Shown here: positions 1 through 11,144 of the stretch, piece by piece
Layout: each line of letters starts with the position of its first letter
Numbering within the stretch: the first letter of the stretch is position 1
Assembly: GCF_047663525.1 (NCBI RefSeq)
Contig: NC_092617.1
Location: 5,871,501-5,935,500 of the forward strand
DNA length: 64,000 nt
Direction of reading: 5' to 3'
Source: Anas platyrhynchos
Taxonomy: Eukaryota > Chordata > Aves > Anseriformes > Anatidae
Notes under the pieces: generated by a model
Told to the model about the DNA's origin: nothing
Database searches by the model: none
The model's input: the letters and a program-made list of their open reading frames with translations, nothing else
Made by a program: the position numbers and the translations under genes

Positions 1-880
1 ACATTCAACCCATTCTGCAATGGGTGCTGCAGGAAATTACCCTAAAATTCCAAAAGATGCATGTATTTTGTCAAAAAAGGTGTTCAAAGCAAAGATATCT
101 CCATATTTGCCCCCAAACTCAACACGTGGACCCAAACTCGCTGATATTTGGGTGAAAAAGTGGCCATCTAGGCAACGAGGGGAACCTGGCTTTGGGCTTG
201 GTGCAAGATGTTGGGCTCGGAGTAGGGAATTTGGGTTCGTTTAAGGGAATTTGGGGTCAGAGAAAGGAATTTGGGCTCGGAGAAAGGAATTTGGGCTCGG
301 AGAATGGAATTTGGGCTCAGGGAAGGGAATTTGGTCTTAAAGAATTTGCCAAAAATGGGAATCCTTTTGCCCCTTTGTCCATTTGGACCCCAAATACAGA
401 CATTTTTCTGCCTGTTTTGAGCATTCAGACTCCAAAAATAAAAGTATTTTCCCATTTCTGACCATCTTTCCTCCAAATACAGGCTCTCATCACCTCTTGA
501 CCTCAGTAGGGGCATTTTTTGCCCTTTCCTGGCTATTTTTGCCCCAAATGTGCTCGCGTTTGGCTCTATATGCCTTCTTTGCCCCAAAACATGAGTATTT
601 GACTCATTCTGGGGGGCATTGTGGCCCCATGATGAGGATTCTTTACCTTTTCTTGATAGTTTGGTGCAAATAATACACAATTCCTGCTTTTTAACACTAA
701 AATTCATCAAAATGGGATGTTGATTATTATTCTTGCCATTTAGACACCTATCAGATGGATTTTTTCCTCTTTTTCCCAATTTTTTCCAAAATACCAATAT
801 TTTTTTAAGATTTTTGGGCCAGCTGAGTCCAAAATGCGGGAATTCATCCCAATTCTAGGCTGGAAACCCCCAATTTGAGA
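1..880. repeat. Upstream spacer, degenerate minisatellite
   Basis: No gene seen. Short G-rich units built on GGGCTCGGAGAAAGGAATTT recur at about 205-345. The rest is T-rich text with the TTTTGCCCC / CCCCAAATA motifs that also fill the V-D-J interval at 5.4-11 kb, so this spacer belongs to the same repeat family. Open frames here are by-products of the repeats. No VH pseudogene framework (Cys-Trp-Cys spacing or YYC motif) was recognised. Confidence 0.6.
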
Positions 881-1135
881 AGTTTTTGCTGAGCCCTGCC
901 TCGGGTGCCCACCCAAGCGCAGCCAGCCAGGTGTCTGCGCGGGGGCTATTTCTGGGCAGAAAACGAGTTATTTTGGTACCGCCTGAAACCTCAGCAGCTG
1001 GAGCAGCCCCGAAACGTGGCTGTTTTCTGTTTTCTGGACCCATTTTTTGCCTCCACACCTGGGGCCGGGGGCGGGAAGGCGCCGTGGGCACAAAAGCTCC
1101 GTGCCGGGAAGGTTGTAGGGGAGGAGATTGCAATT
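881..1135. other. Unique GC-rich island, no gene recognised
   Basis: A non-repetitive, GC-rich segment between two AT-rich blocks. It contains CAGCTG and CACCTG E-box cores and a GGGGCCGGGGGCGGG run. The open frames across it show no known family. It could be a regulatory element about 2.2 kb upstream of the VH promoter or the remnant of an older insertion; the sequence does not decide between these. Confidence 0.35.
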
Positions 1136-1620
1136 AATTAATTACACGTCCACGAGTGCTAATTGCATGTGAGAGATTGCAATTAATTAATTACACATCC
1201 ATAAGTGATAATTGCAATTAAATGCAATTAAATCACTCAGTGCCCATAAGTGATAATTACATTGGAGGGATTGCAATTAATTCAATGTCCATAAGTGATA
1301 ATTGCATGTGAGAGATTGCAATTAATTAATTACACATCCACAAATGATAATTGCACGGGAGAGATCGCAATTAAGTAATTCAAGGCCCATAAATGATCAT
1401 TATATGGGAGAAATCATAATTAAATAATTCGTTCTCAATAAGTGATGATGACGTGGATTCAATTAAATAATTTATTAAAAAATAATCAATAAAATAATTA
1501 AATAATTAAATGATCGTTCAATTAAATAAATAATTGTATAAATAGATAGGCAGATAAATAGATAAATAATTAAATAAATAAATAAATAAATAGATAAATA
1601 GATAAATTAAAAAAAAACAA

Positions 1621-1659
<39 letters not shown>

Positions 1660-3060
1660 ATAGCGGGACGATTAAATAAATAAATAATTGGGTAATCGAA
1701 CGGTTGACTTATTAAATAAATAAATAAATAAATGGTTGAATAATTAAGCGATGAGCAGACCCCGGAGACTGCAATTAAATAATTCCAAGTCCTTGAGCAA
1801 TGATTACATGGAAAAAAAAAAAGGTAATTAAATAATTTGATCCCAATAATTGTTGATTACATAAAAGAGATTAAATTAAATGATTTATTGCCAATAAGTG
1901 TTAATTACATTAAAGAGTTTGCAATTGAATAATTGATTATCCATGAGTGATGAGGGAAATTGTAATTAAATAATTGATTCTCCATAATTTATGAGCAGGC
2001 TGCAGAGATTGCAATTAAATAATTAAAGGTCTGTAAGCGATGATTGCATGGAAGAGGTTGCAATTAAATAATTAATTCCACGTAGGTGGTGAGCTCGTGA
2101 TTGCAATTAAAACTCTCCCTGCACACCAGCAATTAGCTCAGACTGCAATTAAAAAACCCAAAATCTGAGACTTTGCAGTTTGACGTGTGCACAGCATGAG
2201 GGCGCTGATGAGGCTGCAATTAATTAACTCATCAGGCAGAGGGTGCAACGAAGTAATGCAGGCAAGCGACGAGCATGCGGAAACGATTCCAATTAATTAA
2301 TTAATCCAGTGCACAAAGGTAATGAGAAGATGGTGGGGATTGGAGTGAGATGACCCCGCGCACAAAAATGATGAGTTCACATCAAAAATAGCAAGGAAAT
2401 AATTTGATGAGCCCAATTAACAAACACACGGTGAAAATTACAACGACATAACGAGGAAAGTCATGAGTTCGTGTCAAAGACTGCAATTAAATAATTCTGA
2501 GCACTCAATTAGTGATTGTATAGCTGAAATCACAATGAAATTGCTGAAATTACGAGGAAATAAGTCAATGAAGGAACACAAGAGTTCGTCAACGATTACA
2601 ATGCAATTAGTCAATTATCCCAATTAATGGGTCAATTGTAGTTAATGCAATGAATTAACTCAGGGAGGAAACACGATAAATTCATGTCAAAGATTGCAAT
2701 TAAGGAATTAAATGCACCAAATTAATTAGGATATAATAGGGAATGCGATGAAATAACGAGGGAACACGATGAGTTTATGTTGAAGATTGCAACGAAATAA
2801 TTAAGTGGGCTCAATTAGAGTCATGATGGAGATTAAAATTAAATAAATCAATGATGAAATGTGATAAATTCATGTCAAAGATTGCAATTAAAGAATTTAA
2901 TCAACCAAATTAATTAGGATATTGTAGGGAATGTGATGAAATAATGAAGGATGACGATGAGTCCATGTCAAGGCCGGCAATTAAACAACTCAGCGCGCCC
3001 AATTAACGCATGGCAGAGAGCGCAACGAGACGAATCGCCGCGCTCAACCGTCGGGCGCCA
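1136..3060. repeat. AT-rich repeat block upstream of VH
   Basis: About 1.9 kb dominated by degenerate copies of a unit around ATTGCAATTAAATAATT, often with ATAAGTGATAATT, plus a TAAA-type microsatellite at about 1555-1735. There is no coding potential. Copies are more decayed toward the VH side (2300-3000). The composition resembles matrix-attachment-type DNA, but this is inference only. Confidence 0.65.
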
Positions 3061-3177
3061 ATCAAGGATGGCAATTAACCATCCCGATGCGCGCCGCTAA
3101 CGAGCGTGGCGCGAAACCCGCTCCAGGCCCCTCCCCATGAAACCCACCCCCCCCCCCCGCCTCGAAGCCCGCTCCCC

Positions 3178-3210
3178 ATGCAAATACCCCCCTCCGGGCG
3201 CCTTTAAATA
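3178..3210 (+). promoter_or_regulatory. VH promoter: octamer and TATA-like box
   Basis: A perfect octamer ATGCAAAT lies at 3178-3185 and a TATA-like TTTAAATA at 3203-3210, 52 bases before the leader ATG at 3262. An octamer a short distance upstream of a TATA element is the hallmark of immunoglobulin V promoters (Oct-1/Oct-2 with OCA-B). Transcription should start at about 3235. Confidence 0.88.
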
Positions 3211-3261
3211 CGGCCGTCAACAGAGTCCCAACAGCACCCAGCACCCCTTCCCTTCCCCACC

Positions 3262-3316
3262 ATGAGTCCTCGGCCTCACGCCTTCGCCCTCCTCCTCCTC
3301 CTGGCCGCCGTCCCAG
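3262..3316 (+). CDS. IGHV1: IGHV leader exon (L-part 1)
   Basis: Encodes the first 18 residues of the heavy-chain signal peptide, starting [18 protein letters not shown], with a hydrophobic Leu/Ala core for entry into the ER. The ATG at 3262 follows the promoter by about 50 bases in a CCACC context. The exon ends in phase 1 at 3316 before a GTAGGG donor; the remaining signal residues come from the V exon after an intron of about 106 bases with a CTTCCTCCCCAG acceptor. A split leader is universal in IGHV genes. The start and phase are well supported because the spliced frame runs unbroken into framework 1. Confidence 0.9.
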
Positions 3317-3422
3317 GTAGGGCCCGGTCCCGCGGAGGCTGCCGGCGGCCCCGGCTCCCCACGGCCGTGCGGGGGCCCGTGCCGTGCGGCTGAGCCCACC
3401 GCTCTCTGTCCTTCCTCCCCAG

Positions 3423-3736
3423 GGCTGCGGGCGGCTGCCACCTTGGATGAGTCCGGAGGGGGCCTCGTGAGTCCCGGGGGGTCCCTGACCCTGGTCTGCA
3501 AGGGCTCCGGATACACCTTCAGCAGCTACGGCATGGGATGGGTGCGACAGGCACCCGGGAAGGGGCTCGAGTACGTCGCGAGTATTAACAGCAGTGGTAG
3601 TAGCACTTACTACGCGCCGGCGGTGAAGGGACGCTTCACCATCTCCAGGAACAACGGGCAGAGCACGCTCACCCTGCAGATGAACAGCCTCAAGGCCGAA
3701 GACACCGCCACCTACTACTGCGCGAAAGCTGCTGGT
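3423..3736 (+). CDS. IGHV1: IGHV exon, intact and apparently functional
   Basis: Heavy-chain variable segment forming the antigen-binding domain up to the start of CDR3. After signal residues GLRA the mature chain begins near [10 protein letters not shown], a framework 1 typical of the single functional VH of galliform and anseriform birds. Conserved marks are the framework 1 Cys (LVCKGSG), the core Trp ([15 protein letters not shown]), RFTISR, and the framework 3 end [13 protein letters not shown]1 is near [11 protein letters not shown]2 is [11 protein letters not shown], coded largely by AGY serine codons that are AID hotspots. There is no stop or frameshift, and the coding end abuts a good RSS. 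It is the only VH in the window. Diversification by gene conversion from upstream pseudogenes is known in birds and inferred here. Confidence 0.93.
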
Positions 3737-3775
3737 CACGGTGGCTCAGAGCCCGTGCGCGGCTGTCACAAAACC
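3737..3775 (+). promoter_or_regulatory. VH recombination signal, 23-bp spacer
   Basis: Heptamer CACGGTG (3737-3743), a spacer of exactly 23 bases and nonamer CACAAAACC (3767-3775). The heptamer starts directly after the coding end. A 23-spacer signal on V pairs with the 12-spacer signals flanking every D. Confidence 0.9.
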
Positions 3776-3829
3776 CAACGCGGTGATAAATCGCCCGAGC
3801 GTGCCCAGAACCTTGCACCGTGCCCAAGT

Positions 3830-5450
3830 CTCTTGAACCGTGCCCAAATTTCCTTCACGGTCTTGGTTTGAGGTCGAATTTTTTGCAGAGTGTTCAGATG
3901 TACTGAACCGTGCCCAACTTACCTCAACAGCCCCCAAAATTACTGAACTGTGCCCAAATTTCTTCAACAGCACCCAAAATTACTGAATGGTGCCTGAGTT
4001 TCCTCAACAGTCCCTAAAATTTACTGAACCATGGCCAGGTTTCCTCAATATCACCCCAAAATTACTGAACTGTGCCCAAATTTCTTCAACAGCACCCAAA
4101 ATTACTGAACCGTGCCAGAGTTTCCTCAGCAGAACCCAAAATTACTGAGCCATGCACAGGTTTTCTCAGTATCAACCCAAATGTACTGAAATGTGCCCAA
4201 ATTTCTTCAACAGCACCCAAAATTACTGAACCATGCCTGAGCTTCCTCAACAGCACCCAAAATTACTGAACCGTGCCCAAATTTCTTCAACAGCCCCCAA
4301 AATTTACTGAACCATGGCCAGGTTTCCTCAACAGCCCCCAAAATTTACTGAACTGTGCCCGAATTTCCTCAGCAGAACCCAAAATTACTGAACCATGGTC
4401 AGGTTTTCTCAGTATCACCCCAAAATTACTGAACCGTGCCCAAATTTCTTCAACAGCACCCAAAATTACTGAACCATGCCCAAGTTTCCTCAATATCACC
4501 CCAATTTTACTGAACTGTGCCCAAATTTCTTCAACAGCACCCAAAATTACTGAACTGTGCCCAAATTTCCTCAGCAGAACCCAAAATTACTGAACCATGG
4601 CCAGGTTTCCTCAGTATCACCCCAAAATTACTGAACCGTGCCCAAATTTCTTCAACAGCACCCAAAATTACTGAACCATGCCCAAGTTTCCTCAATATCA
4701 CCCCAATTTTACTGAACTGTGCCCAAATTTCTTCAACAGCACCCAAAATTACTGAACTGTGCCCAAATTTCCTCAGCAGAACCCAAAATTACTGAACCAT
4801 GGCCAGGTTTCCTCAGTATCACCCCAAATTTACTAAACCGTGCCCAAATTTCCTCAGCAGTCCCCAGATTTTCTGCTCTGAGCCTGCGGTCTTGGTCTGA
4901 GTCCAAATTTCTCACAATTTGCCCACTTTTGACAAACTGAGACCAAATTTCCGGAACTGAACCCACAATCTTGGTCTGGGTTCAAATTTTTTGCAATGCA
5001 CTCAAATTTACTGAACCGTGCCCAAATTTACTGAACGAAACCCGCAGTCTTAGACTGAGTTTAAATTTCTCTCAATATGCTCAAATTTGCTGAACCAGGC
5101 CCAAATTTGCTGAACCGTGCCCAAACTTCCTGAACTGAACCCGTGGTTTTGGTCTGAGTTTAAATTTCTCTCAATATGCTGAAATTTGCTGAAGCAGGCC
5201 CAAATTTACTGAACCGTGCCCAAACTTCCTGAACCAAACCCACAGTTTTGGTCTCAGTTTAAATTTCTCTCAATATGCTGAAACTTGCTGAAGCAGGCCC
5301 AAATTTACTGAACCGTGCCCAAACTTCCTGAACTGAACCCACAGTTTTGGTCTGAGTTTAAATTTCTCTCAATATGCTCAAATTTGCTGAACCGTGCCCA
5401 AAATTCCTGAACCATGACCAGATCTTCTACACCAAATATCCAGTTTTGAT
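3830..5450. repeat. 40-bp tandem repeat array in V-D interval
   Basis: Tandem copies of a unit of about 40 bases built from ACTGAACCGTGCCCAAATTT and CTTCAACAGCACCCAAAATT. A higher-order block of about 202 bases is duplicated almost exactly (compare 4400-4600 with 4602-4800). Units become longer and more diverged toward 5.4 kb, where TTTTGGTCTGAGTTTAAATT variants dominate. Long open frames on both strands are produced by the repeat. Confidence 0.75.
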
Positions 5451-6160
5451 ATCTACCCAAATATCGACATATTTTGCCTCTTTTGGGTAGTTTTGCCTCA
5501 AGGATGGCGATGGTTTGTGGTTTAGAGACTTTTCTGCCCCCAAAATGGGAATGTTTTTGCCCTTTTGGCCATTTAGACCTCAAATACTGGCATTTTTCTG
5601 CCTTTTATGGGCATTCAGGTTCCAAAAACTGAAGTATTTTCCCATTTATTGCCATTTTTACCCCAAATATAGTGAGTTTTATCTCTTTATTGCCCTATTC
5701 TCAGCAGATAGAAGGATGTTTTTTATGATTTTTATGGAGGATGATTTTTATGATTTTATGGCCATTTTTCCCCAAACGTGGGTATGCATTGCCTCTTTTG
5801 GCCAGTTTTGCAGCAAATTTTGGGATGTTTTGTCTCCTATTGCCCATTTTACCCCAATATTGGGATGTTTTGCCACGTAGACTGGGTTTTCTCCCAAATT
5901 AGCATGCCATCGCCTTTCATGGCCAGTTTTGCCCATAATCTGGTGATTTTTACCTTTTCTGGCCATTTTAGTCCCAAACACAGGGATGCTTGACCCTTTA
6001 TGGGGATTCTTTGCCATTTATGACCATCTTCACCCCAAAATGAGGACGTTTTGGAATCTTATTGCGAACTTTTGCCCCAATTTGGAGAACTCTTCGCCTT
6101 TTGTTCTCATGCGAGCAACAAATGTCGAGATGACATTTTTAGAGGAAATCTGGTTTTTTT
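5450..6160. repeat. TTTTGCCCC-type degenerate repeats before D1
   Basis: Short degenerate units of the form ATTTTTGCCCC(A)AAATA with TTTATGGCCA. There is no gene. The same family fills the gaps between D segments up to about 10.98 kb (6330-7300, 7480-8280, 8455-9400, 9525-10300 and 10445-10980). Confidence 0.6.
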
Positions 6161-6274
6161 TCCCCATTTGGGGCCCGTTGGGAGGAAGGAAATCAGCTTG
6201 AGGCTGCTCAGGCGTGGAGCTTCGTGGCATTTGGGGACGCTTTGGGGGATTTTGGTCCCCTCTGTGTCACCGTG

Positions 6275-6296
6275 AGTGCTGGTGCTGGTTGGGTTA
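6275..6296 (+). CDS. IGHD1: IGHD segment 1 (22 bp)
   Basis: Diversity segment used in CDR3. The 5' RSS is nonamer GGATTTTGG (6247-6255), a 12-base spacer and heptamer CACCGTG (6268-6274). The 3' RSS is heptamer CACGGTG (6297-6303), a 12-base spacer and nonamer ACAAAAATG (6316-6324). One frame reads SAGAGWV, the Gly/Ala/Ser-rich style of avian D segments. It sits in a duplicated unit of about 1 kb whose upstream block (6165-6246, with CGTGGAGCTTCGTGG) and downstream block (CATCCCATGACAAAAATGG) recur around D3. The symbol reflects order only. Confidence 0.88.
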
Positions 6297-7420
6297 CACG
6301 GTGCTACATCCCATGACAAAAATGGTATTTTGCTCTACTTGAGCAAATCCGGGCATTTTTTGACCTCTATGGCCAGTTTTGCCCAAAATATAAGAATTTC
6401 CATGTCCTTTATGTCCATGGTGGCTCCAAATCTTGGGACATTTCACCCTTTATGCCCAAAATACAAGAATTTTTGTGTCTTTGATGGCCATGGTGGCTCC
6501 AAATCTGGAGATGTTTCACCCTTTATGGTCATTTTTGCCCCAAAGCCAAGAATTTCCATCTTGATGGGCATGGTGGCTCAAAACCTTGGGACATTTCACC
6601 TGAAATGGCCAATTTTGCCCCAAAAAAAAGAATTTCCATGTCCTTTATGGCCATGGTGGCTCAAAATCTTGGGACATTTCACCCTTTATGGCCATTTTTG
6701 CCCCAAATCCAAGAATTTCTGCGTCCTTGATGGGCATAGTGGCTCCAAACCTGGGGACATTTCACCTGATATGGCCAATTTTGCCCAAAATATAAGAATT
6801 TCCATGTCTGTAATGGGCATGCTGATTCCAAATTTGGGGAATTTTCACCCTTTATGGCCAGTTTGGCCCCAACCAGGAGCATTTTTCTGCCATTTATGAG
6901 TGTTTTGTACCCAAATAGATTTACCCCAAATAGATGAAAATTTCCCTTCTTCTACCAAATTTCATGCCAAATGTTGTGATATTTTGCCCTACATGGCCGA
7001 TTTTCCACCAAATATAGTCATTTCTTAGGATTTTTGTGGCTAGATTTGCCCAAAAACTGGGGATAATTTCCTTTTTTTTTTTTTTTCCATCATTGAAACA
7101 TTTTGTGATTTTTCTTATTTTTGACATGAATTTGTGAATGCTTTTCCTACATTTTTTTCTTGAATATTGCTCAAATCTCAAAATATCCAGGGACTTTTGC
7201 CCTCTTTAGCCCTTTTTGCAACAAAATGAGGATTTTTTAAATCAACTTCTGTAGAAAACCCGTGGACGTTTTGCCGTTTGTGGGCATTTTAGCTCTAAAT
7301 TTGGTATGTTTTTTCCTTTTTGGGGCCGTTTGGGACCATTTCAGAGGAAGGAAATGATCTCGCGGCCCTGTGGTTTTTGGGGTCACACCGGGGGATTTTG
7401 ATCCTTTTTGTGTCACCGTG

Positions 7421-7450
7421 GGTACTGGTAGTTGGGGTGCTCCTAATGCA
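7421..7450 (+). CDS. IGHD2: IGHD segment 2 (30 bp)
   Basis: Flanked by a 5' RSS (nonamer GGATTTTGA 7393-7401, 12-base spacer, heptamer CACCGTG 7414-7420) and a 3' RSS with the consensus heptamer CACAGTG (7451-7457), a 12-base spacer and nonamer ACAAAAATG (7470-7478). The frame that is Gly-rich in its neighbours reads GTGSWGAPNA. It is the most diverged D unit: its coding core and upstream block differ from D1 and D3, yet both signals are intact, so it should be usable. Confidence 0.87.
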
Positions 7451-8398
7451 CACAGTGCTTCATCCCATAACAAAAATGATTTTTGGTGGCCAACGAGCAA
7501 ATCTGGGGGCCTTTTGCCCTTTTTTGGCCAGTTTTGCCCCAAATACAATTTCCACACCCTTTATGGGGTAGGTGCCTTGAAATCTGGGGATGTTTCACCC
7601 TTTATGCCCAAAATACAAGAATTTTTATGTCTTTGAGGGGCATGGTGGCTCCAAATCTGGGGACATTTTGCCCTTTATGACCAGTTTTGCCCCAAATATT
7701 GGTTGCTTTTATACTTTATGGCCTGTTTTCCCCCAAATTTGGGGCTGTGTTGCCTCTTAAGGCCATTTTTACCCCATACACCAGGAACTTTTGGACCTTT
7801 ATTGCACTTTTTAGCCAAATATGGAATTGTCTTTGTCTTTCATGTTCATATTTGCAAAAAAGAAAAATGGGGATAATTTTGCCTTTTATTGTCAATTTGC
7901 CACCAAATATGTAAATATTTGGCCTTCATGGCCATTTTTTTTGCACTGAATGTGGGGATATTTTAGATCTGGGGCAATAATTGGATGTTTTGCCCTTTAT
8001 GGCCATTTCTGCTTCAAATAAGGACATTTATTTGCCTTTTATGGTGAATTTTACACTCCTTGGGGTCAAATTGTCCTTTTATGGACATTTTGGCACCTCA
8101 TATAATCATCCCTTGACTTTTTTTTTCTGTTTTGCCCCAAATTCATGAATATTTTACCTTTCATGTATATTTTTTACCTAAATACTGAGATTTTATGTTT
8201 TTTTTTTTTTTATCACTATTGCCCCAAAAGTTGCGATATTTTGCCCTTTCTGGCCACACTTTCCCCAAATCAGGGCTGGTTTTTCTCCTTTTTTGGGGCC
8301 ATTTGGGAGGAAATAACTCAGCCTGCGACCGCTCGGGCGTGGAGCTTCGTGGTTTTGGGGACGTTTTTAGGGATTTTGATGCTCTTTGTGTCACCGTG

Positions 8399-8424
8399 AG
8401 TACTGGTGCTTGTTGTGGTGGTTA
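8399..8424 (+). CDS. IGHD3: IGHD segment 3 (26 bp), encodes adjacent Cys pair
   Basis: 5' RSS: nonamer GGATTTTGA 8371-8379, 12-base spacer, heptamer CACCGTG 8392-8398. 3' RSS: heptamer CACGGTG 8425-8431, 12-base spacer, nonamer ACAAAAATG 8444-8452. One frame reads STGACCGG, with two neighbouring cysteines. Upstream and downstream flanks are nearly identical to D1, showing recent duplication. The downstream side runs directly into an array with units of about 82 bp. Confidence 0.88.
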
Positions 8425-8489
8425 CACGGTGTTACATCCCATGACAAAAATGGTATTTTGCTCTACTTGAGCAAATCTGGGCATTTTTT

Positions 8490-9040
8490 GACCCTTATGG
8501 CCAATTTTGTACCAAATACAAGGATTTCCATGCTCTTCATGGCCATGATAGCTCAAAATCTTGGGATTTTTCCCATTTATGGCCAATTTTGTCCCAAATA
8601 CAAGGGTTTCCATGCTCTTTATGGCCATGGTGGCTCAAAATCTTGGGATTTTTCCCATTTATGGCCAATTTTGTCCCAAATACAAGGGTTTCCATGCTCT
8701 TCATGGCCATGATAGGTCAAAATCTTGGGATTTTTCCCATTTATGGCCAATTTTGTCCCAAATACAAAGATTTCCATGCTCTTTATAGCCATGGTGGCTC
8801 AAAATCTTGGGATTTTTCCCATTTATGGCCAATTTTGTCCCAAATACAAGGATTTCCGTGCTCTTTATGGTCATGGTGGCTCAAAATCTTGGGATTTTTC
8901 CCATTTATGGCCAATTTTGTCCCAAATACAAGGGTTTCCATGCTCTTCATGGCCATGATAGGTCAAAATCTTGGGATTTTTCCCATTTATGGCCAATTTT
9001 GTCCCAAATACAAGGATTTCCATGTCCTCGATGGCCATGG
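8490..9040. repeat. 82-bp tandem repeat array between D3 and D4
   Basis: About seven copies of an 82-bp unit that starts near TTGGGATTTTTCCCATTTAT and includes ATGGCCAATTTTGTCCCAAA and CATGCTCTTCATGGCCATGA. Copies are nearly identical, so the array is young or homogenised. A looser form of the same unit occurs after D1 at about 6380-6880. Confidence 0.8.
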
Positions 9041-9466
9041 TGGCTCCAAATCTGGGAACATTTCACCCTTTATGACCAGTTTGGCCCCAAACACGAGCAT
9101 TTTGGGTTATTTTGGCCCAAAATACAGGAAAATGTTGCCCTTGATGGTCATTTAGTCAACACGTCTGGTGAGATTTCACGTTTTATGACTATTTTTACCC
9201 AAATACAGGTAAATTTGCCTCTTCCAGCCACTTCTTTGTCAAGAGTTGAAATATTTGAAATATTATGGGGATATTTTTCCTCCTTATCACCAGTTTTAGC
9301 AAAATTTGGGGCTGCTATCCCCTTTTAGGACCACATTTTTCCCAAATACGGGAAAAATTTTGCACTTTTTGGCTTTACTTTTTCCAATATGTGGGGCTGT
9401 CGTTTTTGCCGCAAAAATGGGATATTTTGGGGCACGGGGGATTTTGGTCCCTGCTGTGTCACCGTG

Positions 9467-9495
9467 GGTGCTGGTGGTGGTTACGGTGCTTATTA
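9467..9495 (+). CDS. IGHD4: IGHD segment 4 (29 bp)
   Basis: 5' RSS: nonamer GGATTTTGG 9439-9447, 12-base spacer, heptamer CACCGTG 9460-9466. 3' RSS: heptamer CACGGTG 9496-9502, 12-base spacer, nonamer ACAAAAACA 9515-9523. One frame reads GAGGGYGAY, a Gly/Tyr-rich core giving a flexible CDR3. Downstream it keeps the CATCCCATGACAAAAA and TACTTGAGCAAATCTGGGG blocks shared with D1 and D3. Confidence 0.88.
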
Positions 9496-10380
9496 CACGG
9501 TGCTACATCCCATGACAAAAACAGCAATTTTCGCTACTTGAGCAAATCTGGGGCTTTTTTGCCCATTATGCCCATTTTTACCCCAAATATGAAGACTCCC
9601 ATATCCTTTATGGTCATTTTTTCTCTACATTCTCTATATTTTTCCCTTTAAGTCCATTTTTTGGGATCACTTTCACTTTTTTTGGTAAGTTTTCCAGCAA
9701 ATCGTCTGAAGTTCTTCCTCTTCCAGCCCATTTTCCCCCAAATATAGTGAAATTTTACATTTTCTGGCCAATTTGGCCCTAATTATGGGGACACTTTTGC
9801 CTTTTATGGCTACTTTTGCAACACCGTTAGGGAAACTTTTGCCTTTTCCACCTTCTTTACCCCAAATATGCCCATGCCTTTTTATAGACAATTTAGCCCT
9901 AAATATGGGGGCATTTCGCTCTTTATAGCCATTTTTACCCCAAATATTGACATTTCTTCACATTTTGGGCAAGCTTTCCTCCAGATATGGACTTTTCTTT
10001 CCCCGTCGTGGTCGTTTCTCCAGCGAAAATGGGGCTGTTTTGCCTCTTTTTGCTTTTTTTTTTGCCTCAAATATTTTCCTTTTTTTGGACATATTTCCTC
10101 TACATATTTTGATCGTTTTGCCCTTTATGGCCAGTTTTGCACCAAAAATGGGGATGTTTTTCCTTTTAAGGTCATTTCCCCCCTATTATGGGAACATTTT
10201 TGCACTTTAGAGCCATTTTTGCCCATTTCTGCCTCTAACACCCTTGAACATTGGAGGCTTTTATGAGCCGTTTTACCCATTTTTGCCCATTTCAGCTCCC
10301 CATGAGAGGAAATTTGGGCCAAAAACCATCAATTTTGGCTCTTTTTGGGGGGGGATTTTGTTCCACCCTGTGTCACTGTG

Positions 10381-10416
10381 GGTTATACTGGTTGTGGTGG
10401 TTATGCTTGTACTTAT
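10381..10416 (+). CDS. IGHD5: IGHD segment 5 (36 bp), encodes two Cys
   Basis: 5' RSS: nonamer GGATTTTGT 10353-10361, 12-base spacer, consensus heptamer CACTGTG 10374-10380. 3' RSS: heptamer CACCGTG 10417-10423, 12-base spacer, nonamer ACAAAAAAC 10436-10444. It is the longest D. One frame reads GYTGCGGYACTY, with two cysteines four residues apart that could form a disulfide within CDR3, a known trait of bird heavy chains. It is the D nearest JH. Confidence 0.88.
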
Positions 10417-11144
10417 CACCGTGCTACATCCCATGACAAAAAACCATCCTCAACATTTTGGGGACATTTCACCCTTTATGGCCATTTTTCTCCCAATACT
10501 CCCATTTCTCTACTTTTTATGCCTCCAAATACCGTTTTTTTAACCCCATATGGCACGTTTTCAACCAAAACACGACAATTCTTACCCCAAATATAACAAA
10601 GTTTGCCCCTTTATGGACATTTTCCCCCAAAACATGGAGATATTTCCCATTTGTCCCCAATTTTTGCCCCAAATATGGACATTTCTGTGCCACCGTGACT
10701 CAAATATGGGGGCGTTTAATCTTTTAATCCCATTTTTGCCCCAAATATTGCCATTCCTCAACATTTCGTGGCCAGCCATTCCCGAAATACGTTGATGTCA
10801 TACCCTCAAAGTCCATTTTTGCCCCCAATTTGGTGTCGGCTTGCCTTTTCTCACAGTTTCTTCCCCAAATATGGGCTTTTTTTTTGCTCTTTATGTCCAT
10901 TTTTACCCCAAATATGTTGATTATTTTGCTTTTTGTTCCCATTTTACGTTTTTCAACCATTTCTACTTCATAAGTCAACACTCAAGAAGGAAAACCCAAA
11001 CTTTATAATTATAGAAAACACGCAAGAAGACAAAAAAAAAACACATTTTTACCCTCTAGGATGCCTCCAGGAGCCCAAATTGGGGTGAAAACGCCCGGAA
11101 TTGGTGAAAATATATATTTTTGGCTGCAGAAAAAAGGTGGGAGG

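Noticed and set aside
1-3060. VH pseudogenes upstream of VH
   Set aside because: No framework motifs (WVRQ, YYC or Cys-Trp spacing) seen in any frame; the donor array is presumably further upstream.
3830-11000. CRISPR-like array of repeats and spacers
   Set aside because: Eukaryotic locus; repeats are contiguous minisatellites without unique spacers of constant size.
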